Assembly (NCBI GenBank): GCA_903900975.1
Contig: CAIUPE010000088.1
Location: 1-37,450, forward strand
From: an uncultured Hyphomicrobiales bacterium
GTDB taxonomy: Bacteria; Pseudomonadota; Alphaproteobacteria; Rhizobiales; Beijerinckiaceae
Reading direction: 5' to 3'
Length of the DNA: 37,450 nucleotides
Both the position numbers and the translations under genes were made by a program. The notes below the pieces were generated by a model. It worked only from the letters and a program-made list of their open reading frames with translations. It ran no database searches and was not told the DNA's origin. Shown here piece after piece: positions 1 through 6,800 of the stretch; the first letter of the stretch is position 1; every line of letters begins with the position of its first letter.

Positions 1-186
1 GAGATGTTCGCCCGCGAGTGTATCTAATTCCACCACGGAACCAACATTGAGCTTTAACAGATCACGTATGGTAATATTTGATGAGCCTGCTTCAACGGTC
101 AGTTTGACTTCAATTTTTTCAAGATTTTTAAGCTTCGAATCATCCGTTAACGAGATTAAAGGCTCTGTTCTGCTCTCTGTAACCAT
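1..186 (-). CDS. SpoA/FliN-like protein, N-terminal part (runs off the window)
   Basis: The first 62 codons of a minus-strand gene are present; the 3' part lies left of the window. The translation starts at ATG (184-186) and contains the beginning of a SpoA domain, the fold shared by FliN and the FliM C-terminus in the flagellar switch and by type III secretion C-ring proteins. Recognisable blocks are LTVEAGSSNITIRDLLKL and NVGSVVELDTLAGEHL, which match the FliN pattern of a beta strand, an 'L.eLL.L..GSVVeLd.laGe' segment and the start of the NG loop. It is about 40% identical by eye to the degenerate copy at 934-1275. Without the C-terminus I cannot say whether it is the flagellar FliN itself or a short paralogue. 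No other flagellar gene is visible here. Confidence 0.7.
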   Translation of the reverse strand, partial: MVTESRTEPLISLTDDSKLKNLEKIEVKLTVEAGSSNITIRDLLKLNVGSVVELDTLAGEHL

Positions 187-505
187 TGCTAAAACCCGAA
201 ATCGCTATTCGTCAAAGTGTCGATTTGAACTCTTAAAATAAATATTCAAGGCACTGTCAAAGAAATAATAGGACAGTTGGATTGAGTCGCTAATGGGATA
301 GTTAGGTGTCGTATTCTCCGCATCTAGCTGAAATGGCTTATAGATGAACGTACAAATCAAACACGATCGATTTATAATTTGTTTATGGTAATTTATTTTA
401 TCAAGGAAGATTACTTATTTTTATTGTCATTTAGAACAAAGGACAGTATTCAGACACCAACGTAGGCTGAATGCCTGCATTATTGCTAAAAAGGATTGTT
501 GCTAA
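187..505. promoter_or_regulatory. AT-rich divergent intergenic region upstream of mucR and the SpoA gene
   Basis: These 319 bases hold no credible gene. They separate two divergent genes, so promoters for both should lie here. The part from about 360 to 435 is strikingly AT-rich with many TA steps, unlike the GC-rich genes around it. MucR/Ros proteins are known to bind AT-rich DNA with TA steps and to repress their own genes, so autoregulation here is a reasonable inference. I could not assign an individual operator or -35/-10 pair with confidence. Confidence 0.4.
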
Positions 506-937
506 ATGGATGCTGAACAGAGCCACGTCTCGCTGATTGAACTCACCACCGACATTGTTGCAAATTATGTGTCGCATAATTCTGTATCGCCTGCCGATTT
601 GGGAAGTCTGATCCATTCGACCTATCAAGCGCTTGCCAGCGTGCAGAGCGGCACCGTAGCTGCGGAGCCTGAAGCGCCGTTGGTCCCTGCCATTTCCATC
701 AAGAAATCGGTCCAGCCCGATTATATCGTTTGTCTGGAAGACGGGAAACACTTCAAGTCGCTCAAGCGTCATCTTCGGACGTCTTATGACATGACGCCGG
801 ATGAATATCGCGCTCGTTGGGGCCTTCCGCATGATTATCCGATGGTGGCACCAAGCTATTCGGCTTCCCGTTCTACCTTAGCGAAGTCAATGGGTCTCGG
901 AAACGCCCGCAAAAAGCCTGCCCGTAAAAAGGCCTAA
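506..937 (+). CDS. mucR: MucR/Ros-family transcriptional regulator
   Basis: The 143-residue product is a MucR/Ros regulator, the prokaryotic zinc-finger-type family that acts in alphaproteobacteria as a global repressor and H-NS-like architectural protein. The N-terminal part (residues 5-45) corresponds to the oligomerisation region. The DNA-binding domain spans about residues 73-132 and contains DYIVCLEDGK, FKSLKRHL, MTPDEYRARWGLP and DYPMVAPSYSASRS. A basic KK/RKK tail follows. By alignment with Ros, the four zinc ligands fall at C76, D79, H89 and S93/Y94. The second is therefore Asp, and the final His is absent. Some rhizobial homologues are known to fold without zinc, so the protein may still be functional. 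The gene is monocistronic and ends before a strong terminator at 998-1025. Confidence 0.93.
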   Translation: MDAEQSHVSLIELTTDIVANYVSHNSVSPADLGSLIHSTYQALASVQSGTVAAEPEAPLVPAISIKKSVQPDYIVCLEDGKHFKSLKRHLRTSYDMTPDEYRARWGLPHDYPMVAPSYSASRSTLAKSMGLGNARKKPARKKA

Positions 938-1275
938 GGCTTTTCAGGCGACGCTAACGCGTCGCTGCATATGTATTGTAAATGGCCGCTGGTTCCCAAA
1001 AGGGCAAACCGGCGGCCCTTTTTTTGCCGCTTGTCCGTGCTGATTATCGGAGATGACGTCGGTGATATCGCGTCATTGATGCGAATATCGAGATGTTCAC
1101 TTGCCAGCCGGTTCAGTTCGATCACAGAGCCGATATTCAGCTTGGGTAAATCGCGCACCGTGACCATGGCCGCTCGAGCCTCAACCACAAAATTGGCTGT
1201 AAGATTCTCAATGGTTTCGAGCTTAACATCTTTTAATGATTTAACGGAAACTGACGCTCGTTTTACATAGGACAT
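934..1275 (-). pseudogene. Degenerate SpoA/FliN-like gene with internal deletion
   Basis: The reading frame gives 113 residues. Residues 20-60 form the first half of a SpoA domain (FVVEARAAMVTVRDLPKL, then NIGSVIELNRLASEHLDIRI) and resemble the protein at 1-186. The second half of the domain, normally an NG-loop, a GEVVVV-type strand and a GVRITDI-type end, is absent in this frame and replaced by a low-quality tail. In another frame of the same strand, bases 1049-1066 encode ITDVIS, a typical FliN C-terminal motif, immediately after the last good residues. The simplest reading is a deletion of roughly 20 codons that also shifted the frame. The present tail reads through the mucR terminator and overlaps the mucR stop by four bases, as expected for a relic. 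A functional short protein cannot be excluded. Confidence 0.55.
998..1025 (+). terminator. Rho-independent terminator of mucR
   Basis: An 8-bp stem, AAAAGGGC (998-1005) with GCCCTTTT (1015-1022), encloses a 9-base loop and leads into a run of seven T (1019-1025). It lies about 60 bases after the mucR stop codon and fits an intrinsic terminator on the plus strand. Confidence 0.75.
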
Positions 1276-1289
1276 GACGCCTTAGACAT

Positions 1290-1320
1290 AAAAAACAAGG
1301 CCCGAAATCGGGCCCTGTTT
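1290..1320 (-). terminator. Rho-independent terminator of the small secreted-protein gene
   Basis: Read on the minus strand, a GC-rich hairpin is followed by TTTTTT. Its core is GGCCCG/CGGGCC with a four-base loop, extended through a G-T wobble by AACA/TGTT. It sits just after the stop of the gene at 1337-1552 and just before the start of the degenerate SpoA gene, so it separates those two transcripts. Confidence 0.75.
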
Positions 1321-1336
1321 GAGACGTCACGTATAA

Positions 1337-1552
1337 TCAAGCTGCTTTATGCTTTTTATGCTTCTTCTTTAATTTTTTCTTTTTCGTCGAATTCTGCGCA
1401 ACAACGTAATCCTTGTTGGCGCTAACCGTGTCGACGGACGAAGATGACGAAACCGTTGTTGAGCTTGAGGTTGCAACGGTTGCTGCTAAGCTTGGCGACG
1501 CTGCGCCAAGGGCTACGACAGCGAATAGAGCGATAGCGGGGAGAATACGCAT
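1337..1552 (-). CDS. Small secreted protein with lysine-rich tail, function unknown
   Basis: The product is 71 residues from the ATG at 1550-1552, chosen because AAAGG lies seven bases upstream; a longer frame from TTG at 1573 is possible. Residues 1-23 form a clear signal peptide (MRILPAIALF..., hydrophobic core, cleavage after SLA). The mature part is about 48 residues: a Ser/Thr-rich stretch, a short middle with Asp and Tyr, and a C-terminus made almost only of Lys and His (KKKKLKKKHKKHK). I do not recognise a family. Similar short, basic-tailed exported proteins are common and usually unannotated in alphaproteobacteria. The tail could bind anionic surface polymers, nucleic acid or metal, but that is a guess. 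The gene has its own terminator and no operon partner. Confidence 0.6.
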   Translation of the reverse strand: MRILPAIALFAVVALGAASPSLAATVATSSSTTVSSSSSVDTVSANKDYVVAQNSTKKKKLKKKHKKHKAA

Positions 1553-1761
1553 TTCTAGGCCTTTCATAGTCAATATTGACGCGACCTCTCTTCTCAGGGT
1601 CTTTTAACGGACATCCGATTATCGAATCATCGCATAAGCTCGAATCTAGCACTGGTTTGATCCGATTCGGTCAAAAAAAGGCAAGGTCGGCTAAAAATTA
1701 TCGGAAATGCCCGCCTGTTCCATGTCACGATGCTCGCCACGACCTAAAAGGGAATTACGGA

Positions 1762-2307
1762 ATGCATAACGATAATATTGGTGCCTTGACCCACGAAGTA
1801 AGTTCGGCGTCGCGCCGCCGGCGTGCCATTGAATTACTGGTGATTGCAGCTCTTGTCTTTGCCGCCGCTTATATTGGCACGGCAGCGACCATTCCCAATA
1901 TTTCGACCTGGTATGCGGCTTTGAACAAGCCCTCGTTTAATCCGCCAAACTGGCTTTTTGGTCCGGTATGGACGGTACTTTATGGTGTGATGGTGTGGAG
2001 CTATTGGCGCGTATTAAACGCAGCGCGGGGACAGCCGTCGCTGGGTTTAGCCACTTTTGCGTTCGGGGTTCAGCTTGTTTTGAATGCTTTATGGTCGGTG
2101 GTCTTTTTTGGCATGCATCGTCCAGGATTAGCACTTCTGGTGGTTGCGGCACTCGAAGTATCCGTGATCGTTATGATCCTCCGCTTCGCACGGATTGATC
2201 GATGGGCGGCAGGATCGCAATTGCCTTACGCTTTTTGGGTGGCCTTCGCCTCAATCCTAAACCTATCGATTTTTCTTTTGAATCTTCCTGACGCCGTCGC
2301 TTCCTGA
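1762..2307 (+). CDS. tspO: TspO/MBR family tryptophan-rich sensory protein
   Basis: The 181-residue product is a TspO/peripheral benzodiazepine receptor homologue, a five-helix inner- or outer-membrane protein that binds tetrapyrroles such as protoporphyrin IX and modulates tetrapyrrole-dependent gene expression in Rhodobacter and Sinorhizobium. The diagnostic central block is present (WYAALNKPSFNPPNWLFGP, then VWTVLYGVMVWSYWRV), followed by NALWSVVFFGMHRP and LNLSIFLLN. Five hydrophobic segments can be counted. The start at 1762 is preferred over the longer frame from 1576 because it follows GGAATTACGG and because family members begin close to the first helix. About 30 extra residues precede helix 1 (family length is about 160). 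The gene is followed 73 bases later by a DUF2938 gene on the same strand, so the two may be cotranscribed. Confidence 0.93.
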   Translation: MHNDNIGALTHEVSSASRRRRAIELLVIAALVFAAAYIGTAATIPNISTWYAALNKPSFNPPNWLFGPVWTVLYGVMVWSYWRVLNAARGQPSLGLATFAFGVQLVLNALWSVVFFGMHRPGLALLVVAALEVSVIVMILRFARIDRWAAGSQLPYAFWVAFASILNLSIFLLNLPDAVAS

Positions 2308-2380
2308 TCTGGGCCAACGCCTCGACAGTGACCGCACCTTTCGACGAAACGACATTTCTCAAGATGATTAAGGGCTAACC

Positions 2381-2860
2381 ATGGTCGATTATTTGCTCCG
2401 TTCTCTTATTATCGGTCTTGGCGGCACGGTCGCTATGGATATCTGGGCCCTTGTGCTGCATCATTTTTTTTATCAGCCGAAGCCGAACTGGGCACCAGTC
2501 GGTCGTTGGTTCTTGCATGTGCCGCGCGGAACAGTGTTCCATCGCGACATCAATGAGGCGGAAGCGTTTTCCTATGAGAATGCCGCAGGTTGGATCGCGC
2601 ATTACGGCACCGGCATTGTTTATGGCGGCGCGCTGGTGTTGATCGCCGGTGCGGAGTGGAGCGCGCATCCCACTTTATTGCCTTCGCTGGTGTTGGCTTG
2701 GCTCACTGTCGGTGCAGGCTGGTTTTTATTGCAGCCCGGCATGGGCGCAGGCTGGGCTGCATCCAAGCGGCCTAACCCTTGGAAAGTTCGCGCGTTGAAC
2801 CTTGTGGCGCATAGTTGGTTCGGGCTTGGTATGTGGCTTGGTGCGTTGCTTGTCGCTTGA
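2381..2860 (+). CDS. DUF2938 family membrane protein
   Basis: The 159-residue protein has four predicted membrane segments (about residues 5-28, 72-90, 98-118 and 138-158). Its pattern matches the DUF2938 family: GGTVAMDIWAL near the start, WAPVGRWFLHVPRG, a segment beginning with AGWIAHYGTGIVYGGAL, and PGMGAGWAASKRPNPWKVRA before the last helix. No biochemical function is established for the family. The conserved polar motifs between helices (GRW, H in GWIAHY, GxGxGWAASK) suggest a small transporter or membrane enzyme rather than a structural protein. It lies downstream of tspO on the same strand and is closed by the terminator at 2861-2895. Confidence 0.8.
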   Translation: MVDYLLRSLIIGLGGTVAMDIWALVLHHFFYQPKPNWAPVGRWFLHVPRGTVFHRDINEAEAFSYENAAGWIAHYGTGIVYGGALVLIAGAEWSAHPTLLPSLVLAWLTVGAGWFLLQPGMGAGWAASKRPNPWKVRALNLVAHSWFGLGMWLGALLVA

Positions 2861-2895
2861 ATAAAAAACCGCAGCGGATTTCTCCGCTGCGGTTA
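2861..2895. terminator. Bidirectional rho-independent terminator
   Basis: A perfect 12-bp stem (2867-2878 with 2883-2894) has a four-base loop. On the minus strand the hairpin is followed by TTTTTT, a strong terminator for the pyrimidine operon ending at 2935. On the plus strand it follows the DUF2938 stop codon by six bases and has a weaker T-rich tail. It therefore serves a convergent gene pair. Confidence 0.85.
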
Positions 2896-2934
2896 TGTTT
2901 TGGATGCGGTCCGGGAGGCCCGCGGTCCGTTAAA

Positions 2935-3927
2935 TCATTTCATCGCAAGCGCTTTATCGATCACCACATCGGTGGTGGCGCCGACGGGCTCTTTGGTGAT
3001 GACGGGGTCGGAACCGGCGCTGAGCAGCGTCTTGACCGTCTGCTGATAATCAGCCGGATCAAGCTTGCCGTTCGAGCCTTCGGTCAGCTTATTGATCTCG
3101 TCCATCATGCGCATCTGGTGCTTTTCGGTCTGGGCGCCTGAGGCATCATTGTCGAGAACGATCTTGGCAGCTTCCTTCGCGTGCTCGCGCGCCCAAGCCC
3201 AGCCCTTCATTGAAGCGGCCGTGAAACGTGCCATTTTATCGACGAAAGCAGCATCTTTCAGCTTGTCTTCCATGACATAGAGGCCGTCTTCCATGGTGGC
3301 CACGCCCTGATCGGCATATTTGAACACGACGAGCTTGTCGGCAGGAATACCACCGTCAATCACCTGCCAATATTCATTATAGGTCATGGTCGAGACGCAA
3401 TCGGCCTGCTTCTGGAGCAAAGGATTAACGTCAAAGCCCTGCTTCAACACTTTTACGCCATTGGCCGAACCATCGGTCTTGAGGCCGAGCTTCGACATCC
3501 AGCTGAGGAACGGATATTCATTGCCGTAGAACCAGACGCCCAAGGTACGGCCCTTGAAATCAGCCGGTGACTTGATGCCGGTTTCAGCGCGGCAAGTCAG
3601 CATCATACCCGAACGCTTGAACGGCTGGGCGATGTTGACGAGCGGAACGCCCTTTTCACGCGCTGCCAAAGCTGGCGGCATCCAGGTAGTGATGACATCG
3701 GCGCCACCGCCGGCAATCACCTGCTCAGGGGCAATATCAGGCCCGCCCGGCTTGATCACGATGTCGATACCGGCGTCCTTATAGAAGCCCTTGTCCTTGG
3801 CAACGTAATAGCCGGCAAACTGCGCCTGCGTAACCCACTTCAACTGCAGAGTCACCTTGTCGGCGGCGTGTGCCGAAGCAACGCCCAATCCGGCCAAGGC
3901 CATCATTCCGAGAACTATTTTCCGCAT
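2935..3927 (-). CDS. NMT1/THI5-like ABC substrate-binding protein (pyrimidine or related uptake)
   Basis: The 330-residue periplasmic binding protein belongs to the NMT1/THI5-like group (COG0715), which binds thiamine precursors, riboflavin, taurine-like compounds or pyrimidines. Residues 1-21 form a signal peptide (MRKIVLGMMALAGLGVASAHA). The mature start KVTLQLKWVTQAQFAGYYVA and the following GFYKDAGIDIVIKPGG are hallmark family motifs. The start at 3927 is chosen because AAGGGGAG precedes it; the longer frame from 3990 lacks a leader. It is the last gene of the operon that begins at 9498 and includes two permeases and an ATPase together with two pyrimidine-degrading hydrolases. I therefore infer a pyrimidine or dihydropyrimidine ligand. 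The fold alone cannot give the ligand. Confidence 0.85.
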   Translation of the reverse strand: MRKIVLGMMALAGLGVASAHAADKVTLQLKWVTQAQFAGYYVAKDKGFYKDAGIDIVIKPGGPDIAPEQVIAGGGADVITTWMPPALAAREKGVPLVNIAQPFKRSGMMLTCRAETGIKSPADFKGRTLGVWFYGNEYPFLSWMSKLGLKTDGSANGVKVLKQGFDVNPLLQKQADCVSTMTYNEYWQVIDGGIPADKLVVFKYADQGVATMEDGLYVMEDKLKDAAFVDKMARFTAASMKGWAWAREHAKEAAKIVLDNDASGAQTEKHQMRMMDEINKLTEGSNGKLDPADYQQTVKTLLSAGSDPVITKEPVGATTDVVIDKALAMK

Positions 3928-3937
3928 CTTCAGTCTC

Positions 3938-3960
3938 CCCTTGTTAAGGGCTTGCGCCCC
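3938..3960 (-). promoter_or_regulatory. Two mutually exclusive hairpins at the ribosome-binding site of the binding-protein gene
   Basis: In the 72-base gap before the binding-protein gene, the minus-strand RNA can form GGGC-GCAA-GCCC (a GNRA-type tetraloop) or CCCTT-AAC-AAGGG. The second includes the ribosome-binding AAGGG. The two share the CCC bases, so only one can form at a time. The gap is also the largest in this otherwise tightly packed operon. A role in translation or in stabilising this segment is inference only. Confidence 0.3.
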
Positions 3961-3999
3961 ATCCACCTGAACCTCTGTGAAGAAGTTCAATTCTAAAAA

Positions 4000-5121
4000 T
4001 TACGCCCGCTCGCGATAGGACGCGTGCCAGAAGGTGGCCCGCTTCTCCATCGCTGCCAGCAGCGCATAAAACAGCGAGCCCGCGACGCCCGCGACCACGA
4101 TGGTCGCCCACACCATATCGATGTTCATGCGGCCCACTTCGGTATTGATCCGAAAACCCATGCCCACAATCGGCGTACCGAAAAACTCCGCCACAATCGC
4201 GCCGATTAGCGCGAGCGTCGAGTTGATTTTCAGGCCGTTGAAGATGAAAGGCAATGCTGCTGGCAAACGCAGGTGCAACAGCGTCTGCCGGTAGCTCGCG
4301 CCATAGGTTTTCATCAAATCGAGCTCCATATGACCCGCTGCCGAAAGCCCGGCCACCGTGTTCACCAGCATCGGGAAGAAGGTCATGATGACGACGACCG
4401 CCGCTTTCGATTGCCAGTCAAAACCAAACCACATCACCATGATCGGCGCGATACCGACAATGGGAAGCGCGGATACCAGATTGCCAAGCGGCAACAGCCC
4501 ACGCTGTAAAAACGGCACACGGTCAATCAATATGGCGATCAGCACACCCGCGCCGCACCCGATCACATAGCCCGCTGCAATCCCCTGCACGGTCTGCACA
4601 AAATCCGCCGCAAGCGTCGGGATGGAGGTTACCAGCCGCAACAAAATCGCAGACGGTGCGGGCAAAATGACTTTTGGCACGCCTAAAGAAAGCGTCAGCG
4701 TTTCCCACAACACCAGCAAGGTTGCGCCAAAAACGAGCGGCGCCAAAATCCGCAGGAAGCGCGCGCGATGGCCAAGCGCTGGGGTGCGGGCCACGATGAT
4801 GTCGACGGACCGCCAAGCGCACAGCCAAACCGCACCGACAGCGCAGAAAAAGCCCCAGCCGCGCGGGCCATCGCTATGCGCCAATTCGACGATTTCCACC
4901 GCCGCGAGCAAGGTTGCAAACGGCACATTCCACGCCGCATTCGCAGGCTGCGGCGTATCCTGACTATCGCGCAGAGTGGCAATGCCCAGAAGGCTGAATA
5001 ACATCCGGCTCCACAAATGGTCGCCAATGGCTAACCCATCAATGCCGAAATCAAGCGGGCTGACGGCGGCAAAAATAGCGAGTGCTCCGGCGAGCAAAAC
5101 GAGAGGGCGATGAAACTTCAT
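4000..5121 (-). CDS. ABC transporter permease with N-terminal membrane extension
   Basis: The 373-residue protein has a binding-protein-dependent transport permease domain in its C-terminal 250 residues, including the EAA loop TYGASYRQTLLHLRLP followed by AALPFIFNGLKI, which contacts the ATPase. The core resembles the SsuC/TauC/ThiX type. The family is normally about 250-270 residues. Here about 120 residues precede it, with three further hydrophobic segments, one charged loop (near RDSQDTPQPANAAW) and a second near SDGPRGWG. The gene overlaps the upstream permease by four bases (ATGA), which implies translational coupling. Together with the other permease and the ATPase it should form the inner-membrane part of the importer served by the 2935-3927 binding protein. 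Confidence 0.88.
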   Translation of the reverse strand: MKFHRPLVLLAGALAIFAAVSPLDFGIDGLAIGDHLWSRMLFSLLGIATLRDSQDTPQPANAAWNVPFATLLAAVEIVELAHSDGPRGWGFFCAVGAVWLCAWRSVDIIVARTPALGHRARFLRILAPLVFGATLLVLWETLTLSLGVPKVILPAPSAILLRLVTSIPTLAADFVQTVQGIAAGYVIGCGAGVLIAILIDRVPFLQRGLLPLGNLVSALPIVGIAPIMVMWFGFDWQSKAAVVVIMTFFPMLVNTVAGLSAAGHMELDLMKTYGASYRQTLLHLRLPAALPFIFNGLKINSTLALIGAIVAEFFGTPIVGMGFRINTEVGRMNIDMVWATIVVAGVAGSLFYALLAAMEKRATFWHASYRERA

Positions 5122-6002
5122 GGCCGCGCCCCCATGGCTTTGGTAACGACGCGATCAACCACGCCAACGAGCGATACGAGCACCCACGCGCACGCCGCCG
5201 CCGCAAACAAAGCCGCCCAAATCTGGATCGTCTGGCCGTAATAGGAGCCACCCAACAGACGCGCGCCAAACCCGCCATCCTCGCTCTTGGTAAGTTCCGC
5301 CACGACGGTTCCAACAAGGCTAGCCGCTACGCCGACTTTAAGGCTCGCAAACAAAAACGGCACCGAGGCAGGCACCCGCAGTTTCAAGAAGGTCTGCCAT
5401 TGGCTCGCCGAATAGGTCTGCATCAGATCGAGCTGCAGCGGATCAGGCGAACGTAACCCCTTCACCATGCCCACCGTCACCGGAAAAAACGAGAGATAGG
5501 CCGCAATCACCGCTTTCGGGATCAGGCCCGTGACGTCGAACTGGTTCATGATCACCACGATCATGGGTGCCAGCGCAATGATCGGGATGGTTTGCGAAGC
5601 GACCACCCACGGCATCAGGCTGCGGTCGAGGCTTTTGATATGCACGACCAATATGGCCAAGCCCATGCCAAGCATAGAGCCGATGAGAAAGCCCAGCAAC
5701 GTCGCAGAAATCGTTACCGAGCCATGATAGACAAGGCTGCGCTTCGAGGTCGGCGCGGTTTCCAGCACTGTCTTGTTCAACTCGGCCAGAATTTGCCCCG
5801 GCGTCGGGAGTTTTGGCTTTTCCTGCGTAAGCGTGCCCTCGATCAGCTCGGCGGTGGTGTAGCTCGCCTGCCCATTATTCTCGAACAACATGCGCTGCAT
5901 ATCGGCATTGAGCCAGATTGAGCCCAAATACCAAAACACCGCGATGATCGCACAAACGACCAGAACCGGCAGCGTCTTGCCTTGCCAGAGCGAGGTCAGC
6001 AT
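5118..6002 (-). CDS. ABC transporter permease, second subunit
   Basis: The 294-residue permease has the EAA loop TYSASQWQTFLKLRVP followed by ASVPFLFASLKVG. It carries one N-terminal membrane helix (residues 10-30) followed by a roughly 65-residue hydrophilic segment that probably lies in the periplasm, then five further helices. It differs from the 4000-5121 permease, so the transporter is probably a heterodimer. It sits 15 bases after the ATPase gene and overlaps the next gene by four bases. The substrate is inferred from the operon to be uracil, thymine or a related pyrimidine. Confidence 0.88.
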   Translation of the reverse strand: MLTSLWQGKTLPVLVVCAIIAVFWYLGSIWLNADMQRMLFENNGQASYTTAELIEGTLTQEKPKLPTPGQILAELNKTVLETAPTSKRSLVYHGSVTISATLLGFLIGSMLGMGLAILVVHIKSLDRSLMPWVVASQTIPIIALAPMIVVIMNQFDVTGLIPKAVIAAYLSFFPVTVGMVKGLRSPDPLQLDLMQTYSASQWQTFLKLRVPASVPFLFASLKVGVAASLVGTVVAELTKSEDGGFGARLLGGSYYGQTIQIWAALFAAAACAWVLVSLVGVVDRVVTKAMGARP

Positions 6003-6017
6003 GGGTGCGCCTCCCGC

Positions 6018-6800
6018 TCAATCGACATAGGAATGACCTTCCCGCAGGCCTTGCCGCACCCGATTGGCAACATCGATAAATTCTGGCGTCTCGCGGATGT
6101 CGAGCGTGCGATCCCGCGGAAAATCGCAGGTGATAATATCGTGGATCTTGCCCGGACGCGGCGACATCACCACAATCTTCGTCGATAAAAACACGGCTTC
6201 GGGGATCGAATGGGTGACAAACACCACGGTTTTTTGCGTCATTTCCCAAAGCCGCAGCAATTGCTCGTTCAGCTTGTCGCGCACAATCTCGTCGAGCGCG
6301 CCAAACGGCTCATCCATCAGCAAAAGATCAGGATCAAATGACAGCGCGCGCGCTATCGAGGCGCGTTGCTGCATGCCGCCCGAAAGCTGCCATGGAAATT
6401 TTTTCTCGAACCCCGTTAGATTGACAAGATCAAGCCCCTTGCGCACGCGCTCGGCCTGCTCGCTCTTTGAGTAGCCCATAATTTCCAGCGGCAGCGCGAT
6501 GTTTTTACCAATCGTGCGCCAAGGATAAAGCGCCGGCGCTTGAAACACATAGCCATAGGCCCGCTTCAGCCGCGCTTCATGCGGGCTCATGCCATTAATG
6601 CTGATCTCGCCCTCAGACGGCTGTTCGAGATCGGCAATCACGCGCAGCAAGGTCGTTTTACCGCATCCCGAAGGACCGATCAGCGACACGAACTCACCCT
6701 TCTGAATGTTGAGCGACACATCGGAAAGCGCGTGTACCGGCCCGTCATTCGTCTCGAAGGTGAGCGAGAGTTGGGACGCTTCGATAACAGAATGGCTCAT
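6018..6800 (-). CDS. ABC transporter ATP-binding protein
   Basis: The 260-residue ATPase has all nucleotide-binding motifs: Walker A GPSGCGKTT (about residues 43-51), Q-loop FQAPALYPW, signature LSGGMQQRASIARAL, Walker B LLLMDEPFGALD and the H-loop in VFVTHSIPEA. It is of the SsuB/TauB/ThiZ type, which matches the permeases and the THI5-like binding protein next to it. Its ATG immediately abuts the stop codon of the dihydropyrimidinase gene with no spacer, so the two are certainly cotranscribed. This ties the importer genetically to pyrimidine degradation. Confidence 0.95.
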   Translation of the reverse strand: MSHSVIEASQLSLTFETNDGPVHALSDVSLNIQKGEFVSLIGPSGCGKTTLLRVIADLEQPSEGEISINGMSPHEARLKRAYGYVFQAPALYPWRTIGKNIALPLEIMGYSKSEQAERVRKGLDLVNLTGFEKKFPWQLSGGMQQRASIARALSFDPDLLLMDEPFGALDEIVRDKLNEQLLRLWEMTQKTVVFVTHSIPEAVFLSTKIVVMSPRPGKIHDIITCDFPRDRTLDIRETPEFIDVANRVRQGLREGHSYVD

